Positions 52,138 through 61,300 of a stretch of DNA of 64,000 nt are shown here, piece after piece. The stretch's first letter is position 1. Each line of letters begins with the position of its first letter. A program made the position numbers and the translations under genes. This stretch comes from Pseudomonas huaxiensis (GTDB lineage Bacteria; Pseudomonadota; Gammaproteobacteria; Pseudomonadales; Pseudomonadaceae), in NCBI RefSeq assembly GCF_003231275.1, contig NZ_QKVL01000020.1, positions 43,897 to 107,896 of the forward strand. Direction: 5' to 3'. The notes beneath the pieces were generated by a model. It ran no database searches. It was not told the DNA's origin and worked only from the letters and a program-made list of their open reading frames with translations.

Positions 52138-54509
52138 CAGTGGCTCTCTGCGTTGAGGCGGCTCCAGGCCGTTTCGGAGACGAGGCTCAAGCCGTCGCCC
52201 TCCGAGTTGTGGCCCAGCCAGACGTCGAAGAAGTTGAGGCGGCCAGGCGCGGTGAGGGCCTGGCGCAGGGTGTCGGGGCAGAACGCGAGCAGGCGCGCGC
52301 GGCAGATGCTGATCGGGCCGAAGGGCTGTTCTTCCCAGACCGGCCCGCCGTTCAGCGGCACGTTGACCTGCGCCGCGCCGTGGCAGGCGTAGCGCTTGTC
52401 CAGATAGGTCTGGATCATCGACAGCACGCCGTTGGAGAGGTACAGCACGGTGACGTTGCGCTGGGCGGCGTCCGCCGTGCTGGCCAGGCACATGGCCAGG
52501 CGCTGCTCGATGTCCGGCACCAATGCGCGGGCGCCGTCGCCGATGAACGCCAGCACATGCTGACTGTTGTTCAGGGCGATGTAGGGCAGTGACATCAGCG
52601 CGTCACCCATCAGCGCGCGGCCATACCAGCCGGAGAAGCCGGCGTCGGTACGCGGCAGGTTGCGCATGGCCGAGATGCTGCAACGGCCGACGTCGTAGAC
52701 ACCGGTGTAGCGATAACCATCGCGCTCGATCAGTTCGGCGAGCAGCAGGCCGAGGCGATGGAAGAAGAAGTTCGGCGTCATCGGCAGGGTTTCGACCTGA
52801 TCGCTCGGCAGCGCCTCGCGGGTGCGCTGTAGCCGCTGCAAGCGCTCGCGGCGCGCCTGCAACAAGGGCGGCGGCACGTTCAGGCGCGGCTCCAGATAGT
52901 CCAGCACCGTGGCCAGTGGCAGTTCCAGCGCCACTTCGGTGAAGGGCGAGATGTGTTCGCGGCGGCGGTTGATCTGGACGATGTGGAACAGGCGCTTGAG
53001 CCGGCCTTCGGAGTAGGGCGTGGCCGACTGGTCGATCTTGCTCTTGAGGAAGAACAGCCAGGGTTTGCCTTCGTCGGCGTCCGGCTGTTCGAGGAAGGCG
53101 TGGATGCGCCGGCTGAAGCCGTACATCGACAGCGGGCCAAGGTAGTTGAGTACCGGTTCCTGGTCCTGATAGGCGCTCACGCTGCCCGGCGCGATGATGC
53201 TGTCGGCCAGCGCCACGCCGCAGCGTTTGGCCAGGGCCATGACGCGCTCGCGTTCCTGATCGGTGAGCCGGCCGCACTGCCAGAGGATGCGCGCAGGTTC
53301 GTGGTTGAGCACTTCCAGCACCCCGTCGAGGGCGGCGCGCTGGTTGTCGTCGAGTTCGCTCGCGACGGCGGGTTGCGGCGCTGTCGACTCTCTCGGACCG
53401 GTCTCGACCCGCGATTCCAATACCGCCTGGGTGGCGAACAGGAAGGTGGGCGCGGGCGTGGCATCGAGCGCGGCGAAGGCGGATTCGACGCTTTCCCGGG
53501 ACTCGTCAGGACGGCGGATAAACCGCTGCCACAGGCCGCGGGCGGCAATCACCTGATGACCGTCGTTGTCGCAATCGAGGCTGCCCTGGAAGGCGAACCA
53601 GACCGACTCGGGCGAGTCGGCGCAGATCACCAGTCCCGGTGCGCCAGCACGCTTGAGGTTGGCCAGGGTGCCGCGCAGTTCATCGAGCATGCCCGAGGTC
53701 ATGACGATCACATAAGCGCGGCGGTACAACTGCCAGCCGGCCAGCGCGCTGACCGCCAGGGCGTGCTCGTTGCTGGCGGTGTGGAAACCGCGACCGCTGC
53801 CGCGTAACAGCGCGCCCATGGAGTCGAGGAAACCCGCGACCATGGAACCGGTGAAGAAGTGGCAATCCCAATGCTCGCCCCAGCGCGCGTCCATGCGCTG
53901 CTGGATGTCTCGCGCCAGCGCCACCGGCTCGCTGGACTGTAGCGTCGTGCGGGCCAGCAGGCGGTTGAAGTAGGCGTGTTCCAGGTGATCGACGAACAGG
54001 CGCAGCAGGTCGGCGCGGCGCAAGGTTTGCGTCGGATGCGGCACCCGCACCAGGCGGTTGCCACCGAGGCGCAGCAACCAGTGTTGCAGGTGCTCCTCGT
54101 CACATAGCAGCAGCGCCGAGCTGGGAGACCGCTTGGCTTCGGGCTGGGCGGCGAGCAGTTCCACCAGCGGATCGCTGTCGGGTTGAGCGTGCAGGTGGCG
54201 GGTGTCGAACAGCACGTAATCGCTTTCGCTGCTGGCGGTGGCCAGTGCCACGCTGGCGTCGGCGGCGGTATCGAACACCCGCAGGTCGAGATACAGGTCG
54301 TGACCCTGGGCGTGTTCGCGCACATAGGCTTCGGCTTGTCCGGCCACCTGCCGGTACAGGCACTGCGAATCGCTGTCCGGCCAGTGCTGGCTGTGCAGCG
54401 AAGTTTCATGGCCCAACCAGTGGTTGAGCCGGTCAAGCACTGCTTGCACATCCTCCTGCAGCGCGCGATTGCGGCTGACCAGGCAGATGCCGACGATACG
54501 CGGCTTCAT
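52137..54509 (-). CDS. ThDP-dependent-enzyme-like protein with an extra N-terminal domain
   Basis: A 790-residue protein that I cannot place in a named family. Residues 1-200 match nothing I recognise. A PYR-like domain follows (about 215-330), with the cofactor-activating Glu248 in TASNEHALAV. The C-terminal part (about 600-780) has a PP-like domain: GDG at 657-659 and an asparagine (Asn693) after a spacer longer than usual. These are the motifs of thiamine diphosphate decarboxylases and synthases. It lies between a siderophore-permease-like gene and the reductase/aminotransferase, each overlapped by one to four bases. A role in building the carbon skeleton is a guess. Confidence 0.6.
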   Translation of the reverse strand: MKPRIVGICLVSRNRALQEDVQAVLDRLNHWLGHETSLHSQHWPDSDSQCLYRQVAGQAEAYVREHAQGHDLYLDLRVFDTAADASVALATASSESDYVLFDTRHLHAQPDSDPLVELLAAQPEAKRSPSSALLLCDEEHLQHWLLRLGGNRLVRVPHPTQTLRRADLLRLFVDHLEHAYFNRLLARTTLQSSEPVALARDIQQRMDARWGEHWDCHFFTGSMVAGFLDSMGALLRGSGRGFHTASNEHALAVSALAGWQLYRRAYVIVMTSGMLDELRGTLANLKRAGAPGLVICADSPESVWFAFQGSLDCDNDGHQVIAARGLWQRFIRRPDESRESVESAFAALDATPAPTFLFATQAVLESRVETGPRESTAPQPAVASELDDNQRAALDGVLEVLNHEPARILWQCGRLTDQERERVMALAKRCGVALADSIIAPGSVSAYQDQEPVLNYLGPLSMYGFSRRIHAFLEQPDADEGKPWLFFLKSKIDQSATPYSEGRLKRLFHIVQINRRREHISPFTEVALELPLATVLDYLEPRLNVPPPLLQARRERLQRLQRTREALPSDQVETLPMTPNFFFHRLGLLLAELIERDGYRYTGVYDVGRCSISAMRNLPRTDAGFSGWYGRALMGDALMSLPYIALNNSQHVLAFIGDGARALVPDIEQRLAMCLASTADAAQRNVTVLYLSNGVLSMIQTYLDKRYACHGAAQVNVPLNGGPVWEEQPFGPISICRARLLAFCPDTLRQALTAPGRLNFFDVWLGHNSEGDGLSLVSETAWSRLNAESH

Positions 54510-55786
54510 GCTTTGCCCTCGGTAACGATGGGGATCACGCCGGCAGTGGCGTGGCGTTCATTGACCAGCAATGCTTCGGCACTGCCGGCGATGCTGTGGC
54601 GTACCCGCCAGGCCAGCAGCAGCGCCAGCAGCAGGCCGGTGCTGAGGCAGGCGAGCATGCCGGCGTGGCCGAGGCGGTCCAGCAGCAGCCCGGCAGCCAC
54701 CGGAGCGGCCAGGCGGGTGATGACGAACAGGCTCGATTGCAGGCCATAGTCGCTGGCGGTGCGCTGGCGCCGGCTGAAGAACAGCGTCAGGCCGAACATC
54801 AAGGCCGACACCGCGCCCATGCTCGCCGCCAGGCACAACGCGCTGGCGATCAACCAGGCCGGGCCCAGTCGCAGCCACACAGTGACGGTCAGCAGCACCA
54901 GCGCCAGCAGGGCGGCGAACAGGTACAGCAGGATCGCCCGCGCAGTGCCGAGCACGCTGAGCAAACGACCGCCGAGCAAGCTGAACACGGCGCCGGTAGC
55001 ACCGCCGGCGATGCCGACGATCCAGGCCACTTCCTGCATCGGCATGCCCTGGTCGAGCAGCAGAGGTTTCAGGTACAGCCAGGCCGCGCCGATGAATGGG
55101 AAGGCGGTCAGCAGCAGCCAGGTCCATTGGCGCGCCGCCGGTTGGCTGAAGAAACTCATCCAGTCGGCGACGAAGCCGGACGGCGCCGCCGACGCGGGTT
55201 CCGCCGGTTGCGGCCGTCGACGCAGGACCAGCAGCGGTACCACGCCAATCACCAGTGCCACGCCCATGATCAAGAACGGTGCCTGCCAGCCCAGTCGGGC
55301 CTGAATCAGCAGCATGGCGCCGCCACCGACGATCGCCCCGAGGAACAGCGCCGCCGAGCGAATGCTGCCGGCGCGCAACTGTTCGCTGCGCGGCAGCCAC
55401 TGCACCGCGAGGGCGTTGAGCGGGATGTCCATCCAGGTGGCGATGATGCTGATGGCGAAGGTCATGACGAACAGCGGCATGCGCTGCTCGATCAGGTTCT
55501 GTCGACCGATCAGCCAGTACAGCACCAGCAGCGCCGCGCCGAGCAGCAACATCCAGTGGACCAGATGGCCCTTGCCCAGACGCACCCGTTGCACCGGCAC
55601 GGCCAGCAGGAATTTGAACACCGCCGGCAACCCGGCGAGCTGGAACAGGCCGATTTCGGTGCCGCTCCAGCCGTACTGGCGCATGACCAGCGGCATGCCG
55701 AACATCAGGTAGATGCTGGGTACGGCCAGCACCAGGTTGAGCCAGCCAAACAACAATTGCAGGCCGGCGATTCGCGTGCGGTCCAT
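54506..55786 (-). CDS. MFS permease of the RhtX/FptX siderophore-uptake type
   Basis: A 426-residue inner-membrane MFS protein with about 12 segments. The sequence (for example YLMFGMPLVMRQYGWSGTE and the ATWMDIPLNALAVQWL segment) recalls the RhtX/FptX permeases that import rhizobactin or pyochelin, and PdtE of PDTC loci, from memory. An inner-membrane single-protein importer next to biosynthesis genes fits re-uptake of the cluster's product. It overlaps the ThDP-like gene by four bases and starts five bases after the methyltransferase stop. Confidence 0.75.
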   Translation of the reverse strand: MDRTRIAGLQLLFGWLNLVLAVPSIYLMFGMPLVMRQYGWSGTEIGLFQLAGLPAVFKFLLAVPVQRVRLGKGHLVHWMLLLGAALLVLYWLIGRQNLIEQRMPLFVMTFAISIIATWMDIPLNALAVQWLPRSEQLRAGSIRSAALFLGAIVGGGAMLLIQARLGWQAPFLIMGVALVIGVVPLLVLRRRPQPAEPASAAPSGFVADWMSFFSQPAARQWTWLLLTAFPFIGAAWLYLKPLLLDQGMPMQEVAWIVGIAGGATGAVFSLLGGRLLSVLGTARAILLYLFAALLALVLLTVTVWLRLGPAWLIASALCLAASMGAVSALMFGLTLFFSRRQRTASDYGLQSSLFVITRLAAPVAAGLLLDRLGHAGMLACLSTGLLLALLLAWRVRHSIAGSAEALLVNERHATAGVIPIVTEGKA

Positions 55787-55790
55787 CGAG

Positions 55791-56852
55791 TTATCCCTGA
55801 GGTTTGCGAGCGATGACGGCGTTGACCGGGGTTACCGGGAAGCGCAGTCCGTTGAGTTGTTGCACGGCCCTGAAGCCAATGCCTTCGAGCGTGCGCGCCA
55901 GTTCACCTTCGGCGAGCACGTGGCGGCCTTGCAGGCGCATGTGCAGGTAATAAGGCAGCACCTGCGCGGCGGCCTGGCGTTCGTCGGGTACTTCGGCCTG
56001 GCAACACAGCAGCACGCCACCGGGACGCAAGGCGGCGAACAGGCGATGCAGGGTGTCGGGCAGGTTGTGGACGAAATGCAGCACCGACGAACACCAGATG
56101 AGGTCGTAGCCGCTGCCGAAATCGTCGTCGTTGAGGTCGCCGCCGATGGCTTTCAGGCGCTGCGCGAGCCCGGCTGAGGCGATGTTTTCGCGGGCCACTT
56201 CGGCGGCCAGCGGGTATTCGAAAACCACGCCTTCGAGGGCGGGCAGGCGCTCGGCCAGGGCAATCGCCACCAGGCCGGGACCGCCGCCGAGGTCCAGCAG
56301 ACGTTCCAGGTGTTGGGCTTCGGGCAGGCTTTCGACCAGCGCGCAGGCCACGTCGCGGGTGACGGCGCGTTGTTCCTGGGCGATCTGCAGGCGGGCGGCG
56401 TCGGCCCAGCCCTTGGCCATTGCCGCAGAAGCCATGGGCGGGCGCGGCACGCCGTTGCGCAGGTAGTCGCCGAGCTGGGCGCCGGTCTGGCGCATGACCC
56501 GGTGCCGAAACAGCAGGGCATCGCCGCAGTAGGCGTTGGCCTCGGCACGCAGGTACAGGTCGGCCAGCGGCAGGTTGTGGTAACGCGGGGGATGCTGGCT
56601 GTCGCGTTCGAGCAGGCCCAGGCTCCACAGCAATTCGAGGAGGTAGCCGGTACTGGCGGCGTCCAGCTCAAGGGTGTCGGCCAGCACAGGCGCGCTGACC
56701 GGCGCGACCAGATGATCGAACAGCGCACATTCAAGCGCGACCTGCAGGGCATCGGCGCCGAGCCCGGCGAGTTGCAGGTCCCAGCACGACTGCAGGGGAT
56801 GGGTGCTGTTCAGATCCTGGTGAGGCTGATCGAGGTTGGCACGTTGAGGCAC
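55791..56852 (-). CDS. SAM-dependent O-methyltransferase (family 2-like)
   Basis: A 353-residue methyltransferase with an N-terminal winged-helix dimerisation region (about 30-110) and a C-terminal Rossmann domain. The SAM motif LDLGGGPGLVAIALA is at about 190-204, followed by VVFEYPLAAEVA, GDLNDDDF and LRPGGVLL. The architecture is that of small-molecule O-methyltransferases of antibiotic and siderophore pathways. A GTG start at 56852 is chosen because AGGGAG lies five bases before it; the upstream TTG at 56894 lacks a site. It is the first gene after the Fur-box promoter. Confidence 0.85.
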   Translation of the reverse strand: MPQRANLDQPHQDLNSTHPLQSCWDLQLAGLGADALQVALECALFDHLVAPVSAPVLADTLELDAASTGYLLELLWSLGLLERDSQHPPRYHNLPLADLYLRAEANAYCGDALLFRHRVMRQTGAQLGDYLRNGVPRPPMASAAMAKGWADAARLQIAQEQRAVTRDVACALVESLPEAQHLERLLDLGGGPGLVAIALAERLPALEGVVFEYPLAAEVARENIASAGLAQRLKAIGGDLNDDDFGSGYDLIWCSSVLHFVHNLPDTLHRLFAALRPGGVLLCCQAEVPDERQAAAQVLPYYLHMRLQGRHVLAEGELARTLEGIGFRAVQQLNGLRFPVTPVNAVIARKPQG

Positions 56853-56928
56853 GGTAACTCCCTGTACTTGGCCGCCTTGTTCATAACGAAACAAGCCGTG
56901 GCCGAATCACTGAAAAAGGTGATATATA

Positions 56929-56947
56929 TTAAATGAGAATCATTAAT
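56929..56947. promoter_or_regulatory. Fur box in the divergent AraC/operon promoter
   Basis: TTAAATGAGAATCATTAAT matches the 19-base Fur consensus at 13 positions, with the ATGAGAATCATT core typical of Pseudomonas Fur boxes. It lies in the gap between the methyltransferase (minus) and the AraC regulator (plus), beside a TA-rich stretch (GATATATATTAA) that could hold the -10 of the minus-strand operon. Iron repression of both directions is therefore expected. Confidence 0.75.
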
Positions 56948-57013
56948 GTTAAGTATGCGAGCCGGAGCCGTTCCTATGCGAAGCGCCGCTCGCATGGCCG
57001 CAGGGATGTCGTC

Positions 57014-57976
57014 ATGAGCACAATGAAAGGGAGTTGCCGTCTCGGCCTGGATCATCCCAGGCACCGTTCGGTCCAGGCGGACGGTCGTTTGCGCATGCAA
57101 CTGTCCGAGGACCTCGGCCAGTGCTATTCGGAGCTATTGCAGCTCGAACAAGGTTTATCGCTGGGGCGTTTGCACTATCACCCCGTACGGACCCTGATCG
57201 AAGAAACCTGCGGCCCGCATGACGGCCATGTGATGGTCGTGACCATCGGGCTGCAGGGGAAATCCGGTTTTCTCGGCCAGGACGGCAGCAACCTGGCCTT
57301 CGATGCTGGCCACACGACCATCACCGCGTTCCGCGCCACGCCTGGCGAGCGCCGCTATCAAGCCCACGAGACCGCTTCGCAACTGCGCGTGGTGATCGAC
57401 CAGCCGACCCTCTGCAAGTACGTCGGCGAGGAACGCGCCGCGCAGGTGCTGGGCAGCGGCCGCTTGAACCGGCTCGATTACCGCGCCAGTTCCAAGGCTG
57501 CACAGGCCCACGCGGCGGCATTGGTGCGCTACCTGCAACCCGGTGTGCTCAATCCGTCCAACCGGCTGGACTTGCACATCCATACCCTCAGCCTGCTGTC
57601 GGAGCAGTTCAACCTGCTGGCGCCGCAAGACAGCACCGCGTCGCCGCTGGGCAGCAGTGACATCGAACGCATCGAGCGGGCCCGTAATCTCCTCTGCGAG
57701 CAGCTACACACGCCGCTGACGGTGGAGTACCTCGCCACGGCTGTCGGCATGAACGAGCACAAGCTCAAGGAAGGCTTCCGCTACCTCTTCGACACTACGC
57801 CCGCGCGCATGCTGCTCGACCTGCGGATGCGCAAAGCCATGACGCTGCTCGAGTCCGGCCAGCAGGTCGCCCAGGCGGCGTGGCAGGTCGGGTACAAGTA
57901 TCCGAACAATTTCACCGTGGCATTCACCCGCTATTTCGGGCGTGCGCCGAAGTCGATCTTCGGCAAGAAACGCTAG
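57014..57976 (+). CDS. AraC-family transcriptional regulator (PchR-type)
   Basis: A 320-residue regulator with an N-terminal ligand-binding/dimerisation region (about 1-210) and a C-terminal AraC double helix-turn-helix (about 222-320), including TVEYLATAVGMNEHKLKEGF and the second HTH AWQVGYKYPNNFTVAFTRYF. PchR-like proteins bind a siderophore or its iron complex and activate the uptake and biosynthesis genes, as PdtC does in PDTC loci. The ATG at 57014 is chosen because AGGGA lies seven bases upstream; an earlier ATG (56933) would put the start inside the Fur box. It is divergent from the biosynthetic operon. Confidence 0.88.
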   Translation: MSTMKGSCRLGLDHPRHRSVQADGRLRMQLSEDLGQCYSELLQLEQGLSLGRLHYHPVRTLIEETCGPHDGHVMVVTIGLQGKSGFLGQDGSNLAFDAGHTTITAFRATPGERRYQAHETASQLRVVIDQPTLCKYVGEERAAQVLGSGRLNRLDYRASSKAAQAHAAALVRYLQPGVLNPSNRLDLHIHTLSLLSEQFNLLAPQDSTASPLGSSDIERIERARNLLCEQLHTPLTVEYLATAVGMNEHKLKEGFRYLFDTTPARMLLDLRMRKAMTLLESGQQVAQAAWQVGYKYPNNFTVAFTRYFGRAPKSIFGKKR

Positions 57977-58147
57977 GCTCTGCACGAAATGCATCCGAAC
58001 TCGGCCATGCTGCGTTGAAAACAGGCTCGTGCGCGAGCCCGGTCGGAATGCTCATTTACAACCAGTAAACGTCGAGCGCGACCCCGGCCGTTCCTCGCCT
58101 GTTTTCGCCTTGCCTGGCCTTCGCTCGAATACATTTCATACAGAGCC
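57976..58147. repeat. Imperfect palindromic intergenic repeat after the AraC gene
   Basis: The outer arms GGCTCTGCACGAAATG (from 57976) and CATTTCATACAGAGCC (58132-58147) are near-perfect inverted copies. Inner segments (GAAAACAGGC near 58017 and GCCTGTTTTC near 58098) also pair. The 170-base element resembles dispersed intergenic repeats of the fluorescens group from memory. The rest of the 327-base gap to the receptor gene holds a hairpin (58160-58181) and an inverted repeat (58216-58236). Confidence 0.6.
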
Positions 58148-58159
58148 TAAGCCCCCTCC

Positions 58160-58181
58160 GGGAGCGGACTTCTCCGCTCCC
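58160..58181 (+). terminator. Hairpin downstream of the AraC gene (weak terminator)
   Basis: GGGAGCGGA pairs with TCCGCTCCC (58160-58168 and 58173-58181) around a CTTC loop. No T-run follows, so intrinsic termination would be weak. Confidence 0.35.
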
Positions 58182-58215
58182 TGCCTGCCCGCATAGAAAT
58201 TTCTGTTTCTCGCAT

Positions 58216-58236
58216 ATGAATCTAAACGAGATTCAT
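58216..58236. promoter_or_regulatory. Inverted repeat / possible Fur-like operator upstream of the TonB receptor
   Basis: ATGAATCT (58216-58223) and AGATTCAT (58229-58236) are perfect inverted copies with the 5-base spacer AAACG. Shifted by a few bases, CTAAACGAGATTCATTCGC agrees with the Fur consensus at 11 of 19 positions. The site is about 90 bases upstream of the receptor start. Confidence 0.5.
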
Positions 58237-58324
58237 TCGCTTTTGTCGGTAGTATCACCTCGCCGCCGCAGAGTGGCCATGTATCTGCCATCTACCACCG
58301 ACAATGACAACGACAGGTTTCGCC

Positions 58325-61300
58325 ATGCTCTCGCCCGTACCCACACCTTCGTCCCTGCCACTCAAGCCCCTGGTCTGGTCGATCACCCTGGCGCTTTCCA
58401 GCGCCGCCGTCTTTGCCGAAGAGCAGACCTCGGTACCGAACATGGGGCCGGTGGAGATCGAACTGCCTGCTGGTTATGAGGAAGCGATGAGCAAGCCGGG
58501 GACTTCGCAGCGGGGGCTGGAGGTGCTGGAGGCGCAGGAAGTGAAGGCGGAATGGGAAGACCGCGATGAGAAGGGGCAAAGCGACGTCTACCGCAAGGAT
58601 GTCTCAAGCGTTTACGCCGGCAAGGAAGAGCTGGAACGCTACAAGGGCACCTCAGTATCCGACGTGTTCAGCGGCATGAATGGCGTCTACAGCGGCGATG
58701 CGCGCAACAGCGGGGCGCTGGACCCGAACATCCGCGGCATTCAGGGCGAAGGGCGAATTCCGGTGACGGTCGATGGCACCGAGCAGGCGATGTCGGTGTG
58801 GCAAGGCTCGGGCGGTATCTCCAACCGCAACTATGTCGACCCGAACATGATCGGCAGCATCTCGGTGGAGAAGGGGCCTTCCGTTACCGCCGGGGTCAAG
58901 AGCGGCATTGGCGGCTCGGTGCAGATCAAGACCCTCGATGTCGACGATATCGTCAAGCCTGGGCAGCCCTGGGGCATCGAGATCAAGACCGAGACCGCGA
59001 GCAACTCAGTCTCGCCCGAGGATTCTGGCTCCGGTCTCTTTGGTCAGGACTATCACGATGTTCCCGGCGCAGTCGTGAGCTATGACGGCGTCGTCGGCTT
59101 CACCCTGCCAAATGGCGGGCGTGTTACCCCGCGCAAGGGGTCGGGCGGGACCGACTTCAATTTCGATGACAACGCTTTCCGCATTGCGGCAGGTACCCGT
59201 CAGGAAGATTTCGATTTGCTCGCGGCCTACAGCTACCGGCGCAAGGGCAATTACTACAGCGGCAAGGGCGGCAGCCAGCGGTACGAGACCGAGGGCTGGC
59301 TGGACAAGGCCAAGGCTGAAAGTAACCAAAGCGTACCGGGAGCCGGAACGTCCTACGTCGCCAAGTTGTATCACCCCGGTTACGAGGTGACCAATACCTC
59401 AAGCGACATGCGCACCACACTGCTCAAGGGCACCTGGTACCTGCCTGACCAGCAGAGCCTGAAGCTGTCCTACATGCACAGTGATATCGAATATGGCGAG
59501 AGCTCGCCTTTCGTCAACAGCTTCACATCCTTTCTGGGGCTCGACGCTGACTTGAACGTCGGCATCCAGTTCCCCTACTCGGAGGTGAAGCAGGACACTT
59601 GGTCGCTGAACTATGTCTGGAATCCCGAAGACAACGACCTGATCAACCTCCAGGCCGGTGTCTGGATGACCAAGAATGACACCCGGCGTTACCAGACTGG
59701 CGATTCGCTGTATGGCGCCGCCGCGACAGGCTTTGACCGAGACATTGCCTGGGATAACTGGGTGCAATGCCAGTACGCGAACAATCCCGCTTCGTGTGCG
59801 ATTGCGCCTTCTACCCAGCCGACGCCCATGGCTAATGACGATGGTCGATTCACCATTTTTGCCAGGTCGAAGCAGGTATCACAGCACGATCGTTGGGGGG
59901 TGAACCTGGGTAACCGCATGGCCCTCAGCGATACCTTCAACCTGACAGTGGCTGGCGATTTCAGCCACGAGAAACTGGATGAAAGCTACGCCGCTCCAGA
60001 GATGATGGGTAACGCGATTGTCTGGGCGACCAGTCGCCTCGGTCCACGCAGCGGCAACCGGCAGCAGTACAACTTCAGCTTCAACAATGAATGGACAGCC
60101 ATGCCCTGGCTGGTGGTCAACGTCGGGGCGCGGTACAGCGACTACAACTCGTTCGATGAGGGGCTGGCCAAGCACCGGGAGAATCGTGACAGCGGTTGGT
60201 CAGTGAGTGAGCAGGTCACCACAGGACAAACATTTACCTATCGACGGCTGATGACCGATGAGGAAGCCGCTTCGCTTGAACAGGGCGTGCGTGACGAAGT
60301 CGAGTCGTGGGGGCTTCCTCAGGAGGATGTCGAGGAAATGATTGCCAGTGAGACGGAGGGTTATCGTGTCAATGGCCTGTATTACACAATTGGTGAGAAA
60401 TTCACCGCCGCGTACGATGGTTTCAAGATCGACAAGTCGACCAACCAGTTTCTCAACGGCACGATAGATCTGAATGAAACGGTGGCTAACCCGCAGGGTA
60501 CGACAGGCTCCGCCAGTCGTTACATCCAACCCGAAAGGAGAGGTCTGGTCACTGCCGCTACTACTTCGGAAGACAAGTGGGAGAAGCCCGAGAAGCGCCG
60601 GGATCATGCCTGGACGCCCATGGCAGGGCTCACTTTCCTGCTTACCGAACATGCCCGGGTTTATCTGCGTTACAGCGAATTCGTTCGTTTTCCAACGCTT
60701 TATGAAGATACTCAGTCGGGAACTCTATACGGTCGAAGTTCAAATTCGGCAATGGAGCCGGAGCATGCTTATAACTGGGAGGTCGGCTATGTTCATGACT
60801 TGCGCAGCTTTGTTCCGGACTGGCGTCACGCCGATTTCCGTATCAACTACTACAATAATGAGATTCGCGACTATATAGATCGAGACGCCAGTTATAACAT
60901 TGTTCAGTTTGACAAGAAAACGTATTCCGGTATTGAGTTGCAGACCCGTACCGACACGGGTCGCTATTTCAGTAACTTCGGCGTCAGCTACCGGCTTGAG
61001 CAGAAACTGTGTGACGAAGATTACGCCGCCACCTATGACCCGATCTATAACAAGGCCATCAACAGCTGTGTGACAGGTGGCTTTCCGTCAACCCTGTCCC
61101 GGACCAGCCTGCAACCCAAGTACTCGATCAATCTCGACGGCGGTGTGCGTCTCTTCAACGAGTCACTCGAGCTGGGCGGGCGAATGGTTTATCACAGCAG
61201 CGCCGAAAACAAGGAAGAAGCCAAGTGGATCACCAGTGGCGTCAACGGCGCGGAAGCATTCGGCCGACCTTATCGCTGGCATCCGATCTGGGTATTCGAT

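Noticed and set aside
40510..57976. Classical NRPS or PKS siderophore cluster
   Set aside because: No adenylation-thiolation-condensation or ketosynthase modules; the only carrier protein is the ThiS-like one.
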